This document shows positions 27,985-37,798 of a DNA stretch of 64,000 bases, in pieces. Position 1 is the stretch's first letter. Every line of letters begins with the position of its first letter. The stretch comes from Clostridium sp. 'deep sea'. GTDB taxonomy: Bacteria > Bacillota > UBA994 > PWPR01. Made by a program: the position numbers and the translations under genes. The notes beneath the pieces were generated by a model. The model saw only the letters and a program-made list of their open reading frames with translations. It was not told the DNA's origin and ran no database searches. The stretch covers positions 372,001 through 436,000 of the forward strand of contig NZ_CP063353.1 in the NCBI RefSeq assembly GCF_014931565.1, in the 5' to 3' direction.

Positions 27985-28022
27985 GAGAGGCAAACTAACT
28001 GTAAAAGGTTGGTTTGCTTTTA
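27985..28022 (+). terminator. Terminator after the CNNM pair
   Basis: Stem GCAAACTAAC / GTTGGTTTGC (27988 onward) followed by TTTTAT. Confidence 0.82.
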
Positions 28023-28163
28023 TGTTTATGGTTAAGTTTTACTAGGTAAACTAAATACAGTAAATATGGGTAACATAACTGAATGTAAAAGCATATTAAA
28101 AAGAAGATTAAGTACACATTATATATAATTTATGATAAAATTCATGAAATTATAAAAAATCAA

Positions 28164-28192
28164 TTGTCAAAAACCCGTATATAAAGTATAAT
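28164..28192 (+). promoter_or_regulatory. Promoter of glnN
   Basis: TTGTCA at 28164-28169 and TATAAT at 28187-28192 with a 17-base spacer. A second TATAAT at 28220-28225 could serve an alternative start. The 140 bases before it (28023-28163) are AT-rich with no ORF or recognisable nitrogen-control operator. Confidence 0.65.
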
Positions 28193-28268
28193 ATCTCTAA
28201 TATTATTCGTGTTTTCGTGTATAATACGGTGAATATGCTAATAATTATTCGTTTAAGGGGGAAAAAAC

Positions 28269-30362
28269 ATGACTTATAAAGTAAACTTAGAAAACATATT
28301 TGAAATAAATGTGTTTAGTGACTCTGTAATGAAGGCTCGGTTACCAAAAAACATCTATAGATCATATCGTCAAACAATAGATAACGGTATTGCTTTAGAT
28401 TCACATGTAGCTGATGTAATTGCAACAGTAATGAAAGATTGGGCTATTGAAAGAGGAGCTACCCATTACTGTCACTGGTTTCAGCCAATGACAGGGTTAA
28501 CTGCTCAAAAACATGAAGCCTTTTTAACACCTACCCAAGACGGAATATTAGCACAATTTTCAGGAAAAGAATTAATTAAAGGTGAGCCAGATGCTTCTTC
28601 ATTTCCTAATGGTGGAATAAGGTCAACATTTGAGGCAAGGGGTTACACAGCGTGGGATTGTACATCTCCTGCATTTGTAAAAGAAGGAATACTTTGTATA
28701 CCTACAGCTTTTTGCTCATACTATGGTCATGCCTTAGATAAAAAAACACCATTACTGAAGTCGATGGAGTCGTTATCTACAGAGGCAGTAAGAATAGTTA
28801 AGCTATTTGGTAATGATAGTGCGAAAAAAGTTATTCCAACAGTAGGGGCAGAGCAAGAGTATTTTTTAGTAGATAAAAAACATTATAATGAAAGACCAGA
28901 TTTAATTTACACAGGCAGAACATTGTTTGGTGCTATGCCACCTAAAGGTCAAGAGTTAGATGATCACTATTTTGCTACAATAAAAGAGCGAATTCATAAC
29001 TTTATGTTTGAACTAGATCAAGAGCTATGGAAGCTAGGTGTTGCAGTTAAAACAGAGCATAATGAAGTTGCTTTAGGTCAATTTGAACTAGCTCCTTTAT
29101 TTAGTACAACTAATGTTGCAACAGATCAAAACCAGTTAGTAATGGATGTATTAGACCGTGTTGCTAATAGACATGATTTAGTATGTTTATTACATGAAAA
29201 ACCTTTTGCTCGAATGAATGGATCTGGTAAACATGTGAACTGGTCTTTAAGTTGTGATGGAGATAATATTCTAGAGCCAGGAGATAATCCACAAAATAAC
29301 TTAAGATTCTTATTATTTTTAAGTGCTATAATTAAAGCAGTTGACAAATACCCTGAACTGTTGAGATTTGCTGCTTCTACACCAGGCAATGATTATCGCT
29401 TAGGTGCTGCAGAGGCTCCCCCTGCAGTTATATCAATATTTTTAGGACAACATCTAACAGATATATTAGCTAAGTTTGCTTCTGGTGTTGATGTTGACAA
29501 TACTGAGAAGAATGTACTAAAGTTAGGTGTAACAACAATTCCAGAGTTTGAACACGATACAACAGATAGAAATAGAACCTCACCATTTGCTTTTACAGCC
29601 AATAGATTTGAGTTTAGAATGGTTGCATCATCTATGTCTATTGCTGGACCATGTACGGTTCTTAATACAATTGTTTCTGGAATACTTGCTGATTTTGCAG
29701 ATAGACTCGAGAACTGCCACAATTTAGAGGCAGAAGTAATAAAAATAATTGGTGAAGTTTACAACGAACATGGCAGAGTAATATTCAATGGTGATGGTTA
29801 CTCTGAAGATTGGAAACTTGAGGCAGAGAGAAGAGGTTTGCCTTGTATCAATTCATTTATAGAATCAGTTCCACATTTAATTGCAGAAAAATCGTTGCAG
29901 TTATTTGAAAAAATGAATGTGTTGTCGGCTGATGAACTTGAGTCTCGGTACGAGATACATGTTGAGAATTATATTAAAAAAACCAGAATAGAAGCCCTAA
30001 CTATGTGTGATTTAACAACACGTTATATCATACCTGCTATTGATGAGTATCTTTTTCAATTAGGAGCAGTGTACCAAAAACTTAGTGATGTGGGAACTCA
30101 AAGTTATTTAACTATTCAAAAAAATAAGATAGAGATAATTTGCAAATACTACAGCAAGCTCACAGAAAATTGTGATAGAATTAGTAGCCTATTAAGTGAG
30201 TCTACATGTAAAAATGATTATTATGCTGAGGGAGAGTTTTTGCGTTACTCGGTAGTACCAGAAATGGAAAAACTACGTGAAATTGTTGATACACTAGAAA
30301 AAATGGTGGACAAAAAAGTATGGCCATGGCCAGGTTACGATGATATTTTATTTGCGTTATAG
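28269..30362 (+). CDS. glnN: Glutamine synthetase type III
   Basis: 697-residue type III glutamine synthetase (GlnN), the large form found in Clostridia, Bacteroides and cyanobacteria; it makes glutamine from glutamate, ammonia and ATP. Visible signatures: THYCHWFQPMTG (about 57-68), AEQEYFL glutamate-binding region, KTEHNEVALGQFELAP, the NRTSPFAF segment and the long C-terminal helical extension unique to type III. It stands alone with its own promoter and terminator. Length is within the usual 680-730 residues. Confidence 0.95.
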   Translation: MTYKVNLENIFEINVFSDSVMKARLPKNIYRSYRQTIDNGIALDSHVADVIATVMKDWAIERGATHYCHWFQPMTGLTAQKHEAFLTPTQDGILAQFSGKELIKGEPDASSFPNGGIRSTFEARGYTAWDCTSPAFVKEGILCIPTAFCSYYGHALDKKTPLLKSMESLSTEAVRIVKLFGNDSAKKVIPTVGAEQEYFLVDKKHYNERPDLIYTGRTLFGAMPPKGQELDDHYFATIKERIHNFMFELDQELWKLGVAVKTEHNEVALGQFELAPLFSTTNVATDQNQLVMDVLDRVANRHDLVCLLHEKPFARMNGSGKHVNWSLSCDGDNILEPGDNPQNNLRFLLFLSAIIKAVDKYPELLRFAASTPGNDYRLGAAEAPPAVISIFLGQHLTDILAKFASGVDVDNTEKNVLKLGVTTIPEFEHDTTDRNRTSPFAFTANRFEFRMVASSMSIAGPCTVLNTIVSGILADFADRLENCHNLEAEVIKIIGEVYNEHGRVIFNGDGYSEDWKLEAERRGLPCINSFIESVPHLIAEKSLQLFEKMNVLSADELESRYEIHVENYIKKTRIEALTMCDLTTRYIIPAIDEYLFQLGAVYQKLSDVGTQSYLTIQKNKIEIICKYYSKLTENCDRISSLLSESTCKNDYYAEGEFLRYSVVPEMEKLREIVDTLEKMVDKKVWPWPGYDDILFAL

Positions 30363-30381
30363 ATATTTATAAACATAGAAG

Positions 30382-30412
30382 TGAAAGCGAACCCTCGAGG
30401 TTCGCTTTTTTT
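30382..30412 (+). terminator. Terminator after glnN
   Basis: Nine-base stem AAGCGAACC / GGTTCGCTT followed by TTTTT. Confidence 0.88.
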
Positions 30413-30597
30413 GATGTTTAAATAACTGAGAGGTTGTTTGATATGTTAGCCTGATTGGTAGGGGGAAACCTTGTGTTCGTTCTATCTTGTATTGGTCTGA
30501 GTTTGACCTCTGTTACAATCTCATTTAGTTTGTTATAATTATAATTGTTCATTAATAAATAATAAAATACATCCGTATCTATAGAAGGGGTGGCTAA

Positions 30598-31998
30598 ATG
30601 TTAACCAGAGATATGCTAACAGGCTCTGAGGCTTTAAAAAACTATTCTGTAGCTGTAGTTGGTCTTGGAGTGAGTAATATACCTGTAATTAGGTTTTTAA
30701 ATAACTATGGAGCAAAAATAACAGCTTGTGACCGTAAGGAAAGAGAGCAACTAAGTTCTAGTATTATTCAGCTAGAAAAACAAGGTGTGGAGGTAATAAG
30801 TGGCTCTAACTACCTAGATGTTTTGTATGATAGAAGATTTGATTTAATAGTGAGATCACCTGGTATAAGGCCAGATATAAAACAGTTTGTTTATGCTGTA
30901 AGTAATGGTGCCACGCTTACAAGTGAAATAGAGCTAGTATTTGAATTGTGTAAAGCTCCAATTATAGGGGTAACCGGTAGCGATGGCAAAACAACCTCTA
31001 CAACATTAGTAGCTCTTATGTTAGAACATAGTGGTTATAGTGTTCATTTAGGCGGAAATATAGGTACACCCCTAATTGAGGAGGTTTTAGATTATCAAGA
31101 AAATGATAGAGTAGTATTAGAGTTGAGTAGTTTTCAATTAATGACAATGAAAAAAAGTCCACAATATGCTTTAATTACAAATCTAAGTCCAAATCACTTA
31201 GATTACCATAAATCTTATCAAGAATATGTTGATGCTAAAAGTAATATATATTTATGGCAAAAGAATAATCATGCTTTGGTTTTGAATCTTGACAATGCAG
31301 AGACTTCTTTAATAGCAAAATTGGTTTCGCAAAGAGTAAAAATGTTTAGTAGACATAAAACTGTAAGTGAGGGTGCCTGTTTAATTGAGAGTGAACTAAC
31401 GTTAATTGAGAACAGCTGTAAATACCCTATTTGTAAACAAAATGAAGTTAAACTTGTGGGTTTACATAATATTGAAAACATACTAGGGGCTGCAAGTTTG
31501 GCATTTTCAGCTGGTGCAACGTTAGAGTCAATACGAAAAGTAGCCATAAGCTTTACTGGTGTAGAGCATCGTATTGAGTATGTTAAGGAACTAAATGGTA
31601 TAACCTTTTATAATGATAGCATTGCAAGTTCACCTACTCGAGCTATAGCTGGTCTAAATTCATTTACTGATAATATTGTTTTAATAGCAGGTGGTTCCGA
31701 TAAATATGTTCCTTTTGATAACTTTGGAGAGGTAGTTGCTAATCGAGTAAAATCTTTGGTTCTATTGGGTAAAACTACAGACAAAATTTATACATCTACG
31801 GTAAATGCATTAAAGAAACAGAGTAAAGAAATGACTATTAAAAAAACACAATCATTAGAAGAGGCAGTTAAAACCGCCTATAATTTAGCTGAGAGTGGTG
31901 ATGTTGTATTATTATCACCAGCGTGTGCATCTTTTGATATGTTTAAAAACTTTGTTGAAAGAGGCAATCTATTTAAACAATACGTACAATCATTATAG
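30598..31998 (+). CDS. murD: UDP-N-acetylmuramoylalanine-D-glutamate ligase
   Basis: 466-residue Mur ligase that adds D-glutamate to UDP-MurNAc-L-Ala. N-terminal Rossmann domain (VVGLGVSNIPVIRFL), ATP loop GVTGSDGKTTST (about 124-135), central LELSSFQLMT and TNLSPNHLDYH, and C-terminal domain with NDSIASSPTRAIAGL and SPACASFDMFKNFVERG. It is detached from the usual mur-fts division cluster and is monocistronic here. Confidence 0.96.
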   Translation: MLTRDMLTGSEALKNYSVAVVGLGVSNIPVIRFLNNYGAKITACDRKEREQLSSSIIQLEKQGVEVISGSNYLDVLYDRRFDLIVRSPGIRPDIKQFVYAVSNGATLTSEIELVFELCKAPIIGVTGSDGKTTSTTLVALMLEHSGYSVHLGGNIGTPLIEEVLDYQENDRVVLELSSFQLMTMKKSPQYALITNLSPNHLDYHKSYQEYVDAKSNIYLWQKNNHALVLNLDNAETSLIAKLVSQRVKMFSRHKTVSEGACLIESELTLIENSCKYPICKQNEVKLVGLHNIENILGAASLAFSAGATLESIRKVAISFTGVEHRIEYVKELNGITFYNDSIASSPTRAIAGLNSFTDNIVLIAGGSDKYVPFDNFGEVVANRVKSLVLLGKTTDKIYTSTVNALKKQSKEMTIKKTQSLEEAVKTAYNLAESGDVVLLSPACASFDMFKNFVERGNLFKQYVQSL

Positions 31999-32052
31999 GT
32001 ACAATAACTAGCATAATGTGTAAAAAAAATATAAAAAATTTGGGAACATGTG

Positions 32053-32081
32053 TTGACATTTTAAATATATTTAGCTATAAT
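32053..32081 (+). promoter_or_regulatory. Promoter of the tRNA array
   Basis: Perfect TTGACA (32053-32058) and TATAAT (32076-32081), 17-base spacer, ending 20 bases before the first tRNA. Confidence 0.88.
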
Positions 32082-32101
32082 TAATCTCGCCGCTGTGGCA
32101 A

Positions 32102-32177
32102 GGGCGAATAGCTCAGTTGGGAGAGCACCTGCCTTACAAGCAGGGGGTCACAGGTTCGAGCCCTGTTTCGCCCACCA
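32102..32177 (+). tRNA. tRNA-Val(TAC)
   Basis: 76 nt cloverleaf, acceptor GGGCGAA/TTCGCCC, anticodon loop CTTACAA, encoded CCA end. Confidence 0.97.
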
Positions 32178-32183
32178 AATAGT

Positions 32184-32261
<78 letters not shown>

Positions 32262-32284
32262 AATAACTTTGTCACACATAATAA

Positions 32285-32360
32285 GGCGCGGTAGCTCAGT
32301 TGGTAGAGCGGGGGACTGAAAATCCCTGTGTCGGCGGTTCGATTCCGCCCTGCGCCACCA
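32285..32360 (+). tRNA. tRNA-Phe(GAA), copy 1
   Basis: 76 nt, anticodon loop CTGAAAA, TTCGATT T-loop, encoded CCA. Identical to copy 2 at 32907. Confidence 0.97.
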
Positions 32361-32369
32361 AGTAAATAT

Positions 32370-32444
32370 GCGGAAGTAGCTCAGTGGTAGAGCATCGCCT
32401 TGCCAAGGCGAGGGTCGCGAGTTCGAATCTCGTCTTCCGCTCCA
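32370..32444 (+). tRNA. tRNA-Gly(GCC), copy 1
   Basis: 75 nt, anticodon loop TTGCCAA, encoded CCA. Identical to copy 2 at 32991. Confidence 0.97.
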
Positions 32445-32450
32445 TTTTAC

Positions 32451-32524
32451 GGCGGCATGGCCAAGTGGTAAGGCAGAGGACTGCAAATCCTTTATCCCCA
32501 GTTCGAATCTGGGTGCCGCCTCCA
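32451..32524 (+). tRNA. tRNA-Cys(GCA)
   Basis: 74 nt, anticodon loop CTGCAAA, acceptor GGCGGCA/TGCCGCC, encoded CCA. Confidence 0.97.
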
Positions 32525-32537
32525 TAAAAGTAAATAA

Positions 32538-32626
32538 GCCTGGGTGGCGAAATTGGCAGACGCAAGGGACTTAAAATCCCTCGGTGAGTGATCACCGTGT
32601 CGGTTCGAGTCCGACCCCAGGCACCA
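32538..32626 (+). tRNA. tRNA-Leu(TAA), copy 1
   Basis: 89 nt with long variable arm (CGGTGAGTGATCACCG), anticodon loop CTTAAAA, encoded CCA. Confidence 0.97.
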
Positions 32627-32636
32627 ACTTTTTTAG

Positions 32637-32712
32637 GAGGACGTAGCTCAGCTGGGAGAGCGCTACCCTGACACGGTAGAGGTCACGTGTTCAAGTCACG
32701 TCGTTCTCACCA
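32637..32712 (+). tRNA. tRNA-Val(GAC)
   Basis: 76 nt, anticodon loop CTGACAC, acceptor GAGGACG/CGTTCTC with one G-T pair, encoded CCA. A second valine isoacceptor, separate from the TAC gene at the head of the array. Confidence 0.93.
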
Positions 32713-32792
32713 TAAAGTAGGCAAATCTATATACATAGATTTTTTTTTTGGCATTAAATCAGTAAAAAGAATAATATTGTACTAAAAAATAA

Positions 32793-32881
32793 GCCTGGGT
32801 GGCGAAATTGGCAGACGCAAGGGACTTAAAATCCCTCGGTGAGTGATTACCGTGTCGGTTCGAGTCCGACCCCAGGCACCA
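32793..32881 (+). tRNA. tRNA-Leu(TAA), copy 2
   Basis: 89 nt; differs from copy 1 by one base in the variable arm (GTGATTACCG instead of GTGATCACCG). Confidence 0.97.
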
Positions 32882-32906
32882 AAATAAAAATAGTATTAAT
32901 ATACAT

Positions 32907-32982
32907 GGCGCGGTAGCTCAGTTGGTAGAGCGGGGGACTGAAAATCCCTGTGTCGGCGGTTCGATTCCGCCCTGCGCCACCA
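32907..32982 (+). tRNA. tRNA-Phe(GAA), copy 2
   Basis: 76 nt, identical by eye to copy 1. Confidence 0.97.
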
Positions 32983-32990
32983 AGTAATAT

Positions 32991-33065
32991 GCGGAAGTAG
33001 CTCAGTGGTAGAGCATCGCCTTGCCAAGGCGAGGGTCGCGAGTTCGAATCTCGTCTTCCGCTCCA
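32991..33065 (+). tRNA. tRNA-Gly(GCC), copy 2
   Basis: 75 nt, identical by eye to copy 1. Confidence 0.97.
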
Positions 33066-33074
33066 TTTTAATAA

Positions 33075-33163
33075 GCCTGGGTGGCGAAATTGGCAGACGC
33101 AAGGGACTTAAAATCCCTCGGTAAGTGATTACCGTGTCGGTTCGAGTCCGACCCCAGGCACCA
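33075..33163 (+). tRNA. tRNA-Leu(TAA), copy 3
   Basis: 89 nt; variable arm TAAGTGATTACCG differs by one further base from copy 2. Confidence 0.97.
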
Positions 33164-33167
33164 AAAA

Positions 33168-33200
33168 ACTACGTATGAAAATGTGTAGTTTTTTTTAATA
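33168..33200 (+). terminator. Terminator of the tRNA array
   Basis: Stem AAACTAC / GTAGTTT closing a loop of about 13 bases, followed by a run of T. Confidence 0.8.
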
Positions 33201-33450
33201 AAAAATTTCCATTTTTAAAAAGTAGCTAGCTATGTACACTTTATGAGTTAATTAACATTATAATAAGTATAGATATTCGTATTCGAGACTTAATTACAGA
33301 ACATGAATATTTATATTGTTCTAAATTTCTTACTAACTAGTTTAAAATATGAACAAAAATTTTAAAAAAAATTAAAGTAAAAAAATGATATATAATGAAT
33401 ATGTTAGCATGAAAATAAGGAATTAATTTTGATTTTTTTTCCTATTATAT

Positions 33451-33487
33451 GCACGTTTTGCCTACTTTTTTTTTATTTTATAATAGA
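33451..33487 (+). promoter_or_regulatory. Promoter-like box upstream of ytxC, shared with the sigma/M23 cassette
   Basis: GCACGTTTTG at 33451-33460 is identical over 10 bases to the box before the M23 gene (57359), and TAATAGA follows 30 bases after its start (31 in the other two copies). The remainder of the 33201-33590 gap is very AT-rich; I see no ORF or stable RNA in it. Confidence 0.45.
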
Positions 33488-33604
33488 GGGATTTTAAATA
33501 TTGCATTATATTACTATAACGCCTTATTTTTTATAAGCGTTTTAAGAATATTGTATTTAATCGTCTGGCAATAATACATGTACGTGTAGAAAGGAGTGGG
33601 CAGC

Positions 33605-34477
33605 GTGGATATTGCATATATTGGAACAAGTGCCCCAATTGGTGCTATATGGAAAAGCTTATCGGGAAAGTTACAAAACTACTCTAAAACTAATTACCCT
33701 TTAAAAATGGAACAGATGCCGTTACGTGACTTAGAAATGATAAGGTTTAGCTTAGATGATGTCGCTGCCAATTCAGAAGTTCAACAAATAGCTCGTCAAT
33801 TTATTGCTAGTGCTTTAGCTGATATTATAATTGAACATTTAGAGCCAAGAATTATTTGGCATATAATCAATCAAGATTATGTTCAATATACATCATCTGA
33901 TAGGGCTAAAATATTTATACTTACACAAAAAAAATTACATAAAAGCTTATCTTCATCAGTAAACGAAAAAGATAATATGCTGAGACGTAATCGAGTTTTA
34001 TACGCTTTGCTCGAGTATTTTGCAGATAATGATACTCTAATACTAGAGGGCTTTATAAACTTTAGACTAAGACCATATCTTGAACAACTACGTAAATATA
34101 CAGATAATGCTTTACAAGAGCTTTTACTTAGTAGAGAAAAAGAGGAGTTTACTAAACTTCTTCAATATTTCTACCAACTACAAAGCAATAAAGTGCCGTG
34201 TATACACGTAGTATTCCAAAAGGATGGTCAGTTTAAACTTTATGATAAAGATGAAAACTCATTACAAAAATTATGGGATGCAAAAACGCAAAAGCTGAAA
34301 AGTGTTGGAATCTCAATGGACGATATGTTATTAAGTGTTTTAATAAAAATGGCACCAAGTAAACTAGTTATTCATAATAAAGGAAATGTAAGTAAAGACT
34401 TACTTGAGCTATTAAATAGAATATTTAAAGACAGAATAGTCATATGTAATTCATGTAAATTATGTACTCAAAATTAA
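33605..34477 (+). CDS. ytxC: Sporulation protein YtxC
   Basis: 290-residue YtxC-family protein, found only in spore formers and placed next to thrS in Bacillus, as it nearly is here. The family core is EGFINFRLRPYLEQLRKYTD followed by LLSREKEEFTKLLQYF (about residues 150-195), and a Cys pair lies at the C-terminus (CNSCKLC). I choose GTG 33605, eight bases after AAGGAG, over GTG 33596, which overlaps that site. Function unknown. Confidence 0.85.
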   Translation: MDIAYIGTSAPIGAIWKSLSGKLQNYSKTNYPLKMEQMPLRDLEMIRFSLDDVAANSEVQQIARQFIASALADIIIEHLEPRIIWHIINQDYVQYTSSDRAKIFILTQKKLHKSLSSSVNEKDNMLRRNRVLYALLEYFADNDTLILEGFINFRLRPYLEQLRKYTDNALQELLLSREKEEFTKLLQYFYQLQSNKVPCIHVVFQKDGQFKLYDKDENSLQKLWDAKTQKLKSVGISMDDMLLSVLIKMAPSKLVIHNKGNVSKDLLELLNRIFKDRIVICNSCKLCTQN

Positions 34478-34551
34478 AGATCGCTTTTACCAAAAAAGTG
34501 TGTTAAAGTATCTATGGAATTTTAACATCATGTAAGAGCGAGGAAAAAAAA

Positions 34552-35460
34552 GTGACAAAAGACAAAAAAGGATTTCTGGTAATTGCTGTTTCATCTATTG
34601 GATTTGGGACCTTAGGAATCTGGAGTAAATTGGGTTATGATGCTGGTTTATCACCGCTTGAGTTATTAACTATGAGATTTACTTTTGCAGCTGTTTTATT
34701 GTGGATATATGCTTTAATTAAGCATAGAAATGAAGTAAATATTGGTTTTGTTAATATGGCTAAATTGTTTGTACAAGGTGGAATAGCATATGCTTCTACT
34801 TCAATTGCATATTTTTATGCTTTAAAATATTTGCCAGTTTCATTAACAGCTATACTATTTTACTTACATCCTATATACACTTTTTTTATTACAATCGTTA
34901 TGTTTAAAGAAAAAATATCTTTAAAACGATGGGGAGCATTATTACTTACTTTTGTAGGTATACTATTATTAGTTGGAATTAGCAGTGGCCACTTTGATTA
35001 TAAAATGATTGGTGTCTACTTAATTATTGTAAGCGGTCTATGTTACTCAATATTTGCAATTACAAATCAAGCCTTTAAAGCGGATTGTGATGGATATATA
35101 TCAACAGTATATTCAGTAAGCTTTTGTGCTTTAACGTTAAATATTATTACTAGACCAGGAATTAGTTTATGGACATCACTTGATATGTCACAATGGTTAG
35201 TTGTTTTGGGTATCGCATTCTTTGGTACTGTTGTGGGCATGTTTGGACTTATAGTAGGTATAAGATTGGTAGGTGCAGCAGCAGCTTCTATTTATAGCTC
35301 AATAGAACCTTTATCTGCTTCTATATTTGCATTGTTGTTACTTAAAGAAAATTTAAGTGTAATGCAACTTATTGGCGGCATTATGGTTTTGTTGGGAGTT
35401 ACAGTAATTAAAATGGAACAGTCAACTAAATCTGTAACAACTCAAAGTGCAGTCGATTAA
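34552..35460 (+). CDS. EamA/DMT family transporter
   Basis: 302-residue ten-helix drug/metabolite transporter with two EamA repeats (about 8-140 and 155-292). Typical landmarks are GFGTLGIWSKLG, YFYALKYLPVSLTAILFYLHP at the end of repeat 1 and SIEPLSASIFALLLLKE at the end of repeat 2. Starts at GTG 34552 behind GAGCGAGG. Substrate unknown; amino acid or metabolite export is usual. It separates ytxC from thrS. Confidence 0.9.
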   Translation: MTKDKKGFLVIAVSSIGFGTLGIWSKLGYDAGLSPLELLTMRFTFAAVLLWIYALIKHRNEVNIGFVNMAKLFVQGGIAYASTSIAYFYALKYLPVSLTAILFYLHPIYTFFITIVMFKEKISLKRWGALLLTFVGILLLVGISSGHFDYKMIGVYLIIVSGLCYSIFAITNQAFKADCDGYISTVYSVSFCALTLNIITRPGISLWTSLDMSQWLVVLGIAFFGTVVGMFGLIVGIRLVGAAAASIYSSIEPLSASIFALLLLKENLSVMQLIGGIMVLLGVTVIKMEQSTKSVTTQSAVD

Positions 35461-35479
35461 ATTTAAAATCTCGTATAGG

Positions 35480-35508
35480 TTGACATTGAATATAAGAAAA
35501 TTTATAAT
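35480..35508 (+). promoter_or_regulatory. Promoter of the thrS T-box transcript
   Basis: TTGACA (35480-35485) and TATAAT (35503-35508), 17-base spacer. Confidence 0.85.
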
Positions 35509-35515
35509 AGTGAGA

Positions 35516-35770
35516 AATAGACAATAGGTAATGCGAAGGACAGTAGCTATTCAATAAATTATAAAAGAGAGATACAGGTAGCTGAAAATGTATTATAATT
35601 TTGTTTAGTGAAGACCACCTTCAAACCTTTTAGCTGAAATCTTTGGAGAATAAGCTAAAACGTTTGCTACGTTACAGCATCGAGTTGCTAAATAAATAAA
35701 AAATTTATTTAGAAAAAGAGTGGAACCGCGAATAACTCGTCTCTTTATTTAAGAGACGAGTTTTATAATT
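35516..35770 (+). promoter_or_regulatory. T-box riboswitch (Thr) upstream of thrS
   Basis: The leader contains the T-box core AGAGTGGAACCGCG (35717-35730) followed by the terminator AACTCGTCTCT / AGAGACGAGTT with T-run. A threonine specifier ACC is at about 35614-35616. Uncharged tRNA-Thr would pair with specifier and T-box bulge and allow read-through into thrS. Confidence 0.92.
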
Positions 35771-35788
35771 TTAAAGGAGGATTTATCG

Positions 35789-37708
35789 ATGAATAAAATA
35801 ACAATAACCTTAAAAGACGGATCACAAAGAAGCTATGATAAAGGCATAACTGCAATGCAAATTGCTAAAGATATCAGCTCTCGGTTAGCAAAATCTGTAG
35901 TTGCAGCAAAAGTAAATGACAAATTAGTTGATAGTAATTTTGAGATACAAAACGACGTATCTTTAGATTTAATTACAATCAATGAAGCTGAAGGACTGGA
36001 TATATTTCGCCATAGTAGCGCTCATATTATGGCTCAGGCTGTTAAAAACCTTTGGCCTGATGCAAAGCTTGCTATTGGTCCTTCAATAAAAGATGGATTC
36101 TATTATGACTTTGATATGGAGCATCGTTTAGTTCCTGATGATTTAGTTAAAATAGAAGCAGAGATGAATAAGCTAATTAAACAAGACTTAAAATTTACAA
36201 GACATGAGCTTTCTAGAGAAGAAGCAATGAAGTTGTTTAAAGAAAAAAATGAGCCTTATAAAATTGAGTTAATTAAGGATTTACCAGAAGATGCTATTAT
36301 AACTTATTATGACCAAGGCGATTTCCTAGATCTATGTGCTGGTCCCCATATTCCTGGAAGTAAAAAAATTAAAGCAATAAAATTAATGAGTATAGCTGGA
36401 GCATATTGGAGAGGTGATGAAAAGCGTCCTATGTTGCAGCGTATCTATGGCACTTCTTGGGAGAAAAAAAGCCATTTAGAAGAATATTTACATCGTATAG
36501 AAGAGGCAAAAAGAAGAGATCATCGTAAATTAGGTAGGGAGCTAGATTTATTTAGTCTTAATACCGAGTTTGCACCTGGTTTTCCATTTTATCATGGCAA
36601 GGGTATGATTGTACGTAACATTTTAGAAGAGTACTGGCGTATCAAGCATGATGAGTATGGTTACGAAGAAATTAGAACACCAGTTATCATGAATCAAGTA
36701 CTATGGCAGTTGAGTGGTCATTGGGATAACTATAGAGAAAATATGTATACAACTGAAATCGATGATAATATGAGTTGCATAAAACCTATGAACTGCCCAG
36801 GCAGTATGTTAGTTTACAAAACAAAGATGCATAGTTATCGTGATTTACCATTAAGAATGTGTGAGTTAGGCTTAGTGCATAGACATGAATTATCGGGTGC
36901 TTTACATGGTTTAATGCGTGTACGTGCTTTTACTCAAGACGATGCCCATGTTTTTATGTTACCTAGTCAAATTGAGCAAGAAGTAGATAGTGTTATTAGC
37001 TTAGTGGATGATATCTATAAGGTATTTGGATTTGATTATCATGTAGAGCTTAGTACCAAACCTGAAAAAGCAATAGGTAGTGATGAGGATTGGGAATTTG
37101 CCACAGATTCATTAAGGAACGTTTTAGAAAAAAGAAACATGAACTATATAGTTAATGAAGGAGATGGAGCATTTTATGGTCCTAAAATCGATTTTCATTT
37201 AACAGATTCATTAGGCAGAACATGGCAGTGCGCTACAATTCAACTCGATATGCAAATGCCTGAGAGATTTGAGTTAGAGTATGTTGGTGAAGATGGCCAA
37301 AAACATAGACCTGTAACTATTCACAGAACAGTTTTAGGTAGCTTTGAGAGATTTTTTGGGGTTTTAATAGAGCACTATGCAGGAGCATTTCCAGTTTGGT
37401 TAGCTCCAGTTCAAGTACAAGTTATACCAATTACAGATAGACATGCTCAGTATGCTTTAGAGGTAGCTAACAAAATAAAAGAAACTAAAATAAGAGTAGA
37501 GGTAGATACACGTAAAGAAAAAGTTGGCTTTAAAATTAGAGAAGCACAGCTTCAAAAAATACCTTATATGATTATTATTGGAGACAAAGAGGTTGAAAAT
37601 AACAATGTAGCTATTAGACAAAGATCTGAGGGTGACGTAGGTAGCATGGAATTAAATAATTTCATTGACTTGGTATTAGAAGAAATAAAAAATAAGAAGA
37701 TAAATTAA
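35789..37708 (+). CDS. thrS: Threonine-tRNA ligase
   Basis: 639-residue class II synthetase. Domains: TGS (1-62), second additional/editing domain with HSSAHIMAQAV and CAGPHIPGSKKI (about 63-230), class II core (about 240-535; MNCPGSMLVYK, RVRAFTQDDAHVF, HRTVLGSFERF) and anticodon-binding domain (about 540-639). Preceded by AAAGGAGG and the Thr T-box. Full length. Confidence 0.98.
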   Translation: MNKITITLKDGSQRSYDKGITAMQIAKDISSRLAKSVVAAKVNDKLVDSNFEIQNDVSLDLITINEAEGLDIFRHSSAHIMAQAVKNLWPDAKLAIGPSIKDGFYYDFDMEHRLVPDDLVKIEAEMNKLIKQDLKFTRHELSREEAMKLFKEKNEPYKIELIKDLPEDAIITYYDQGDFLDLCAGPHIPGSKKIKAIKLMSIAGAYWRGDEKRPMLQRIYGTSWEKKSHLEEYLHRIEEAKRRDHRKLGRELDLFSLNTEFAPGFPFYHGKGMIVRNILEEYWRIKHDEYGYEEIRTPVIMNQVLWQLSGHWDNYRENMYTTEIDDNMSCIKPMNCPGSMLVYKTKMHSYRDLPLRMCELGLVHRHELSGALHGLMRVRAFTQDDAHVFMLPSQIEQEVDSVISLVDDIYKVFGFDYHVELSTKPEKAIGSDEDWEFATDSLRNVLEKRNMNYIVNEGDGAFYGPKIDFHLTDSLGRTWQCATIQLDMQMPERFELEYVGEDGQKHRPVTIHRTVLGSFERFFGVLIEHYAGAFPVWLAPVQVQVIPITDRHAQYALEVANKIKETKIRVEVDTRKEKVGFKIREAQLQKIPYMIIIGDKEVENNNVAIRQRSEGDVGSMELNNFIDLVLEEIKNKKIN

Positions 37709-37798
37709 TTCCAATAAAACATTAAATTACATTTAATTACTATGCAATATCTTCGAGAATGAGTAGATACTATTACCGTACTGATCTTGGAGGTATTT

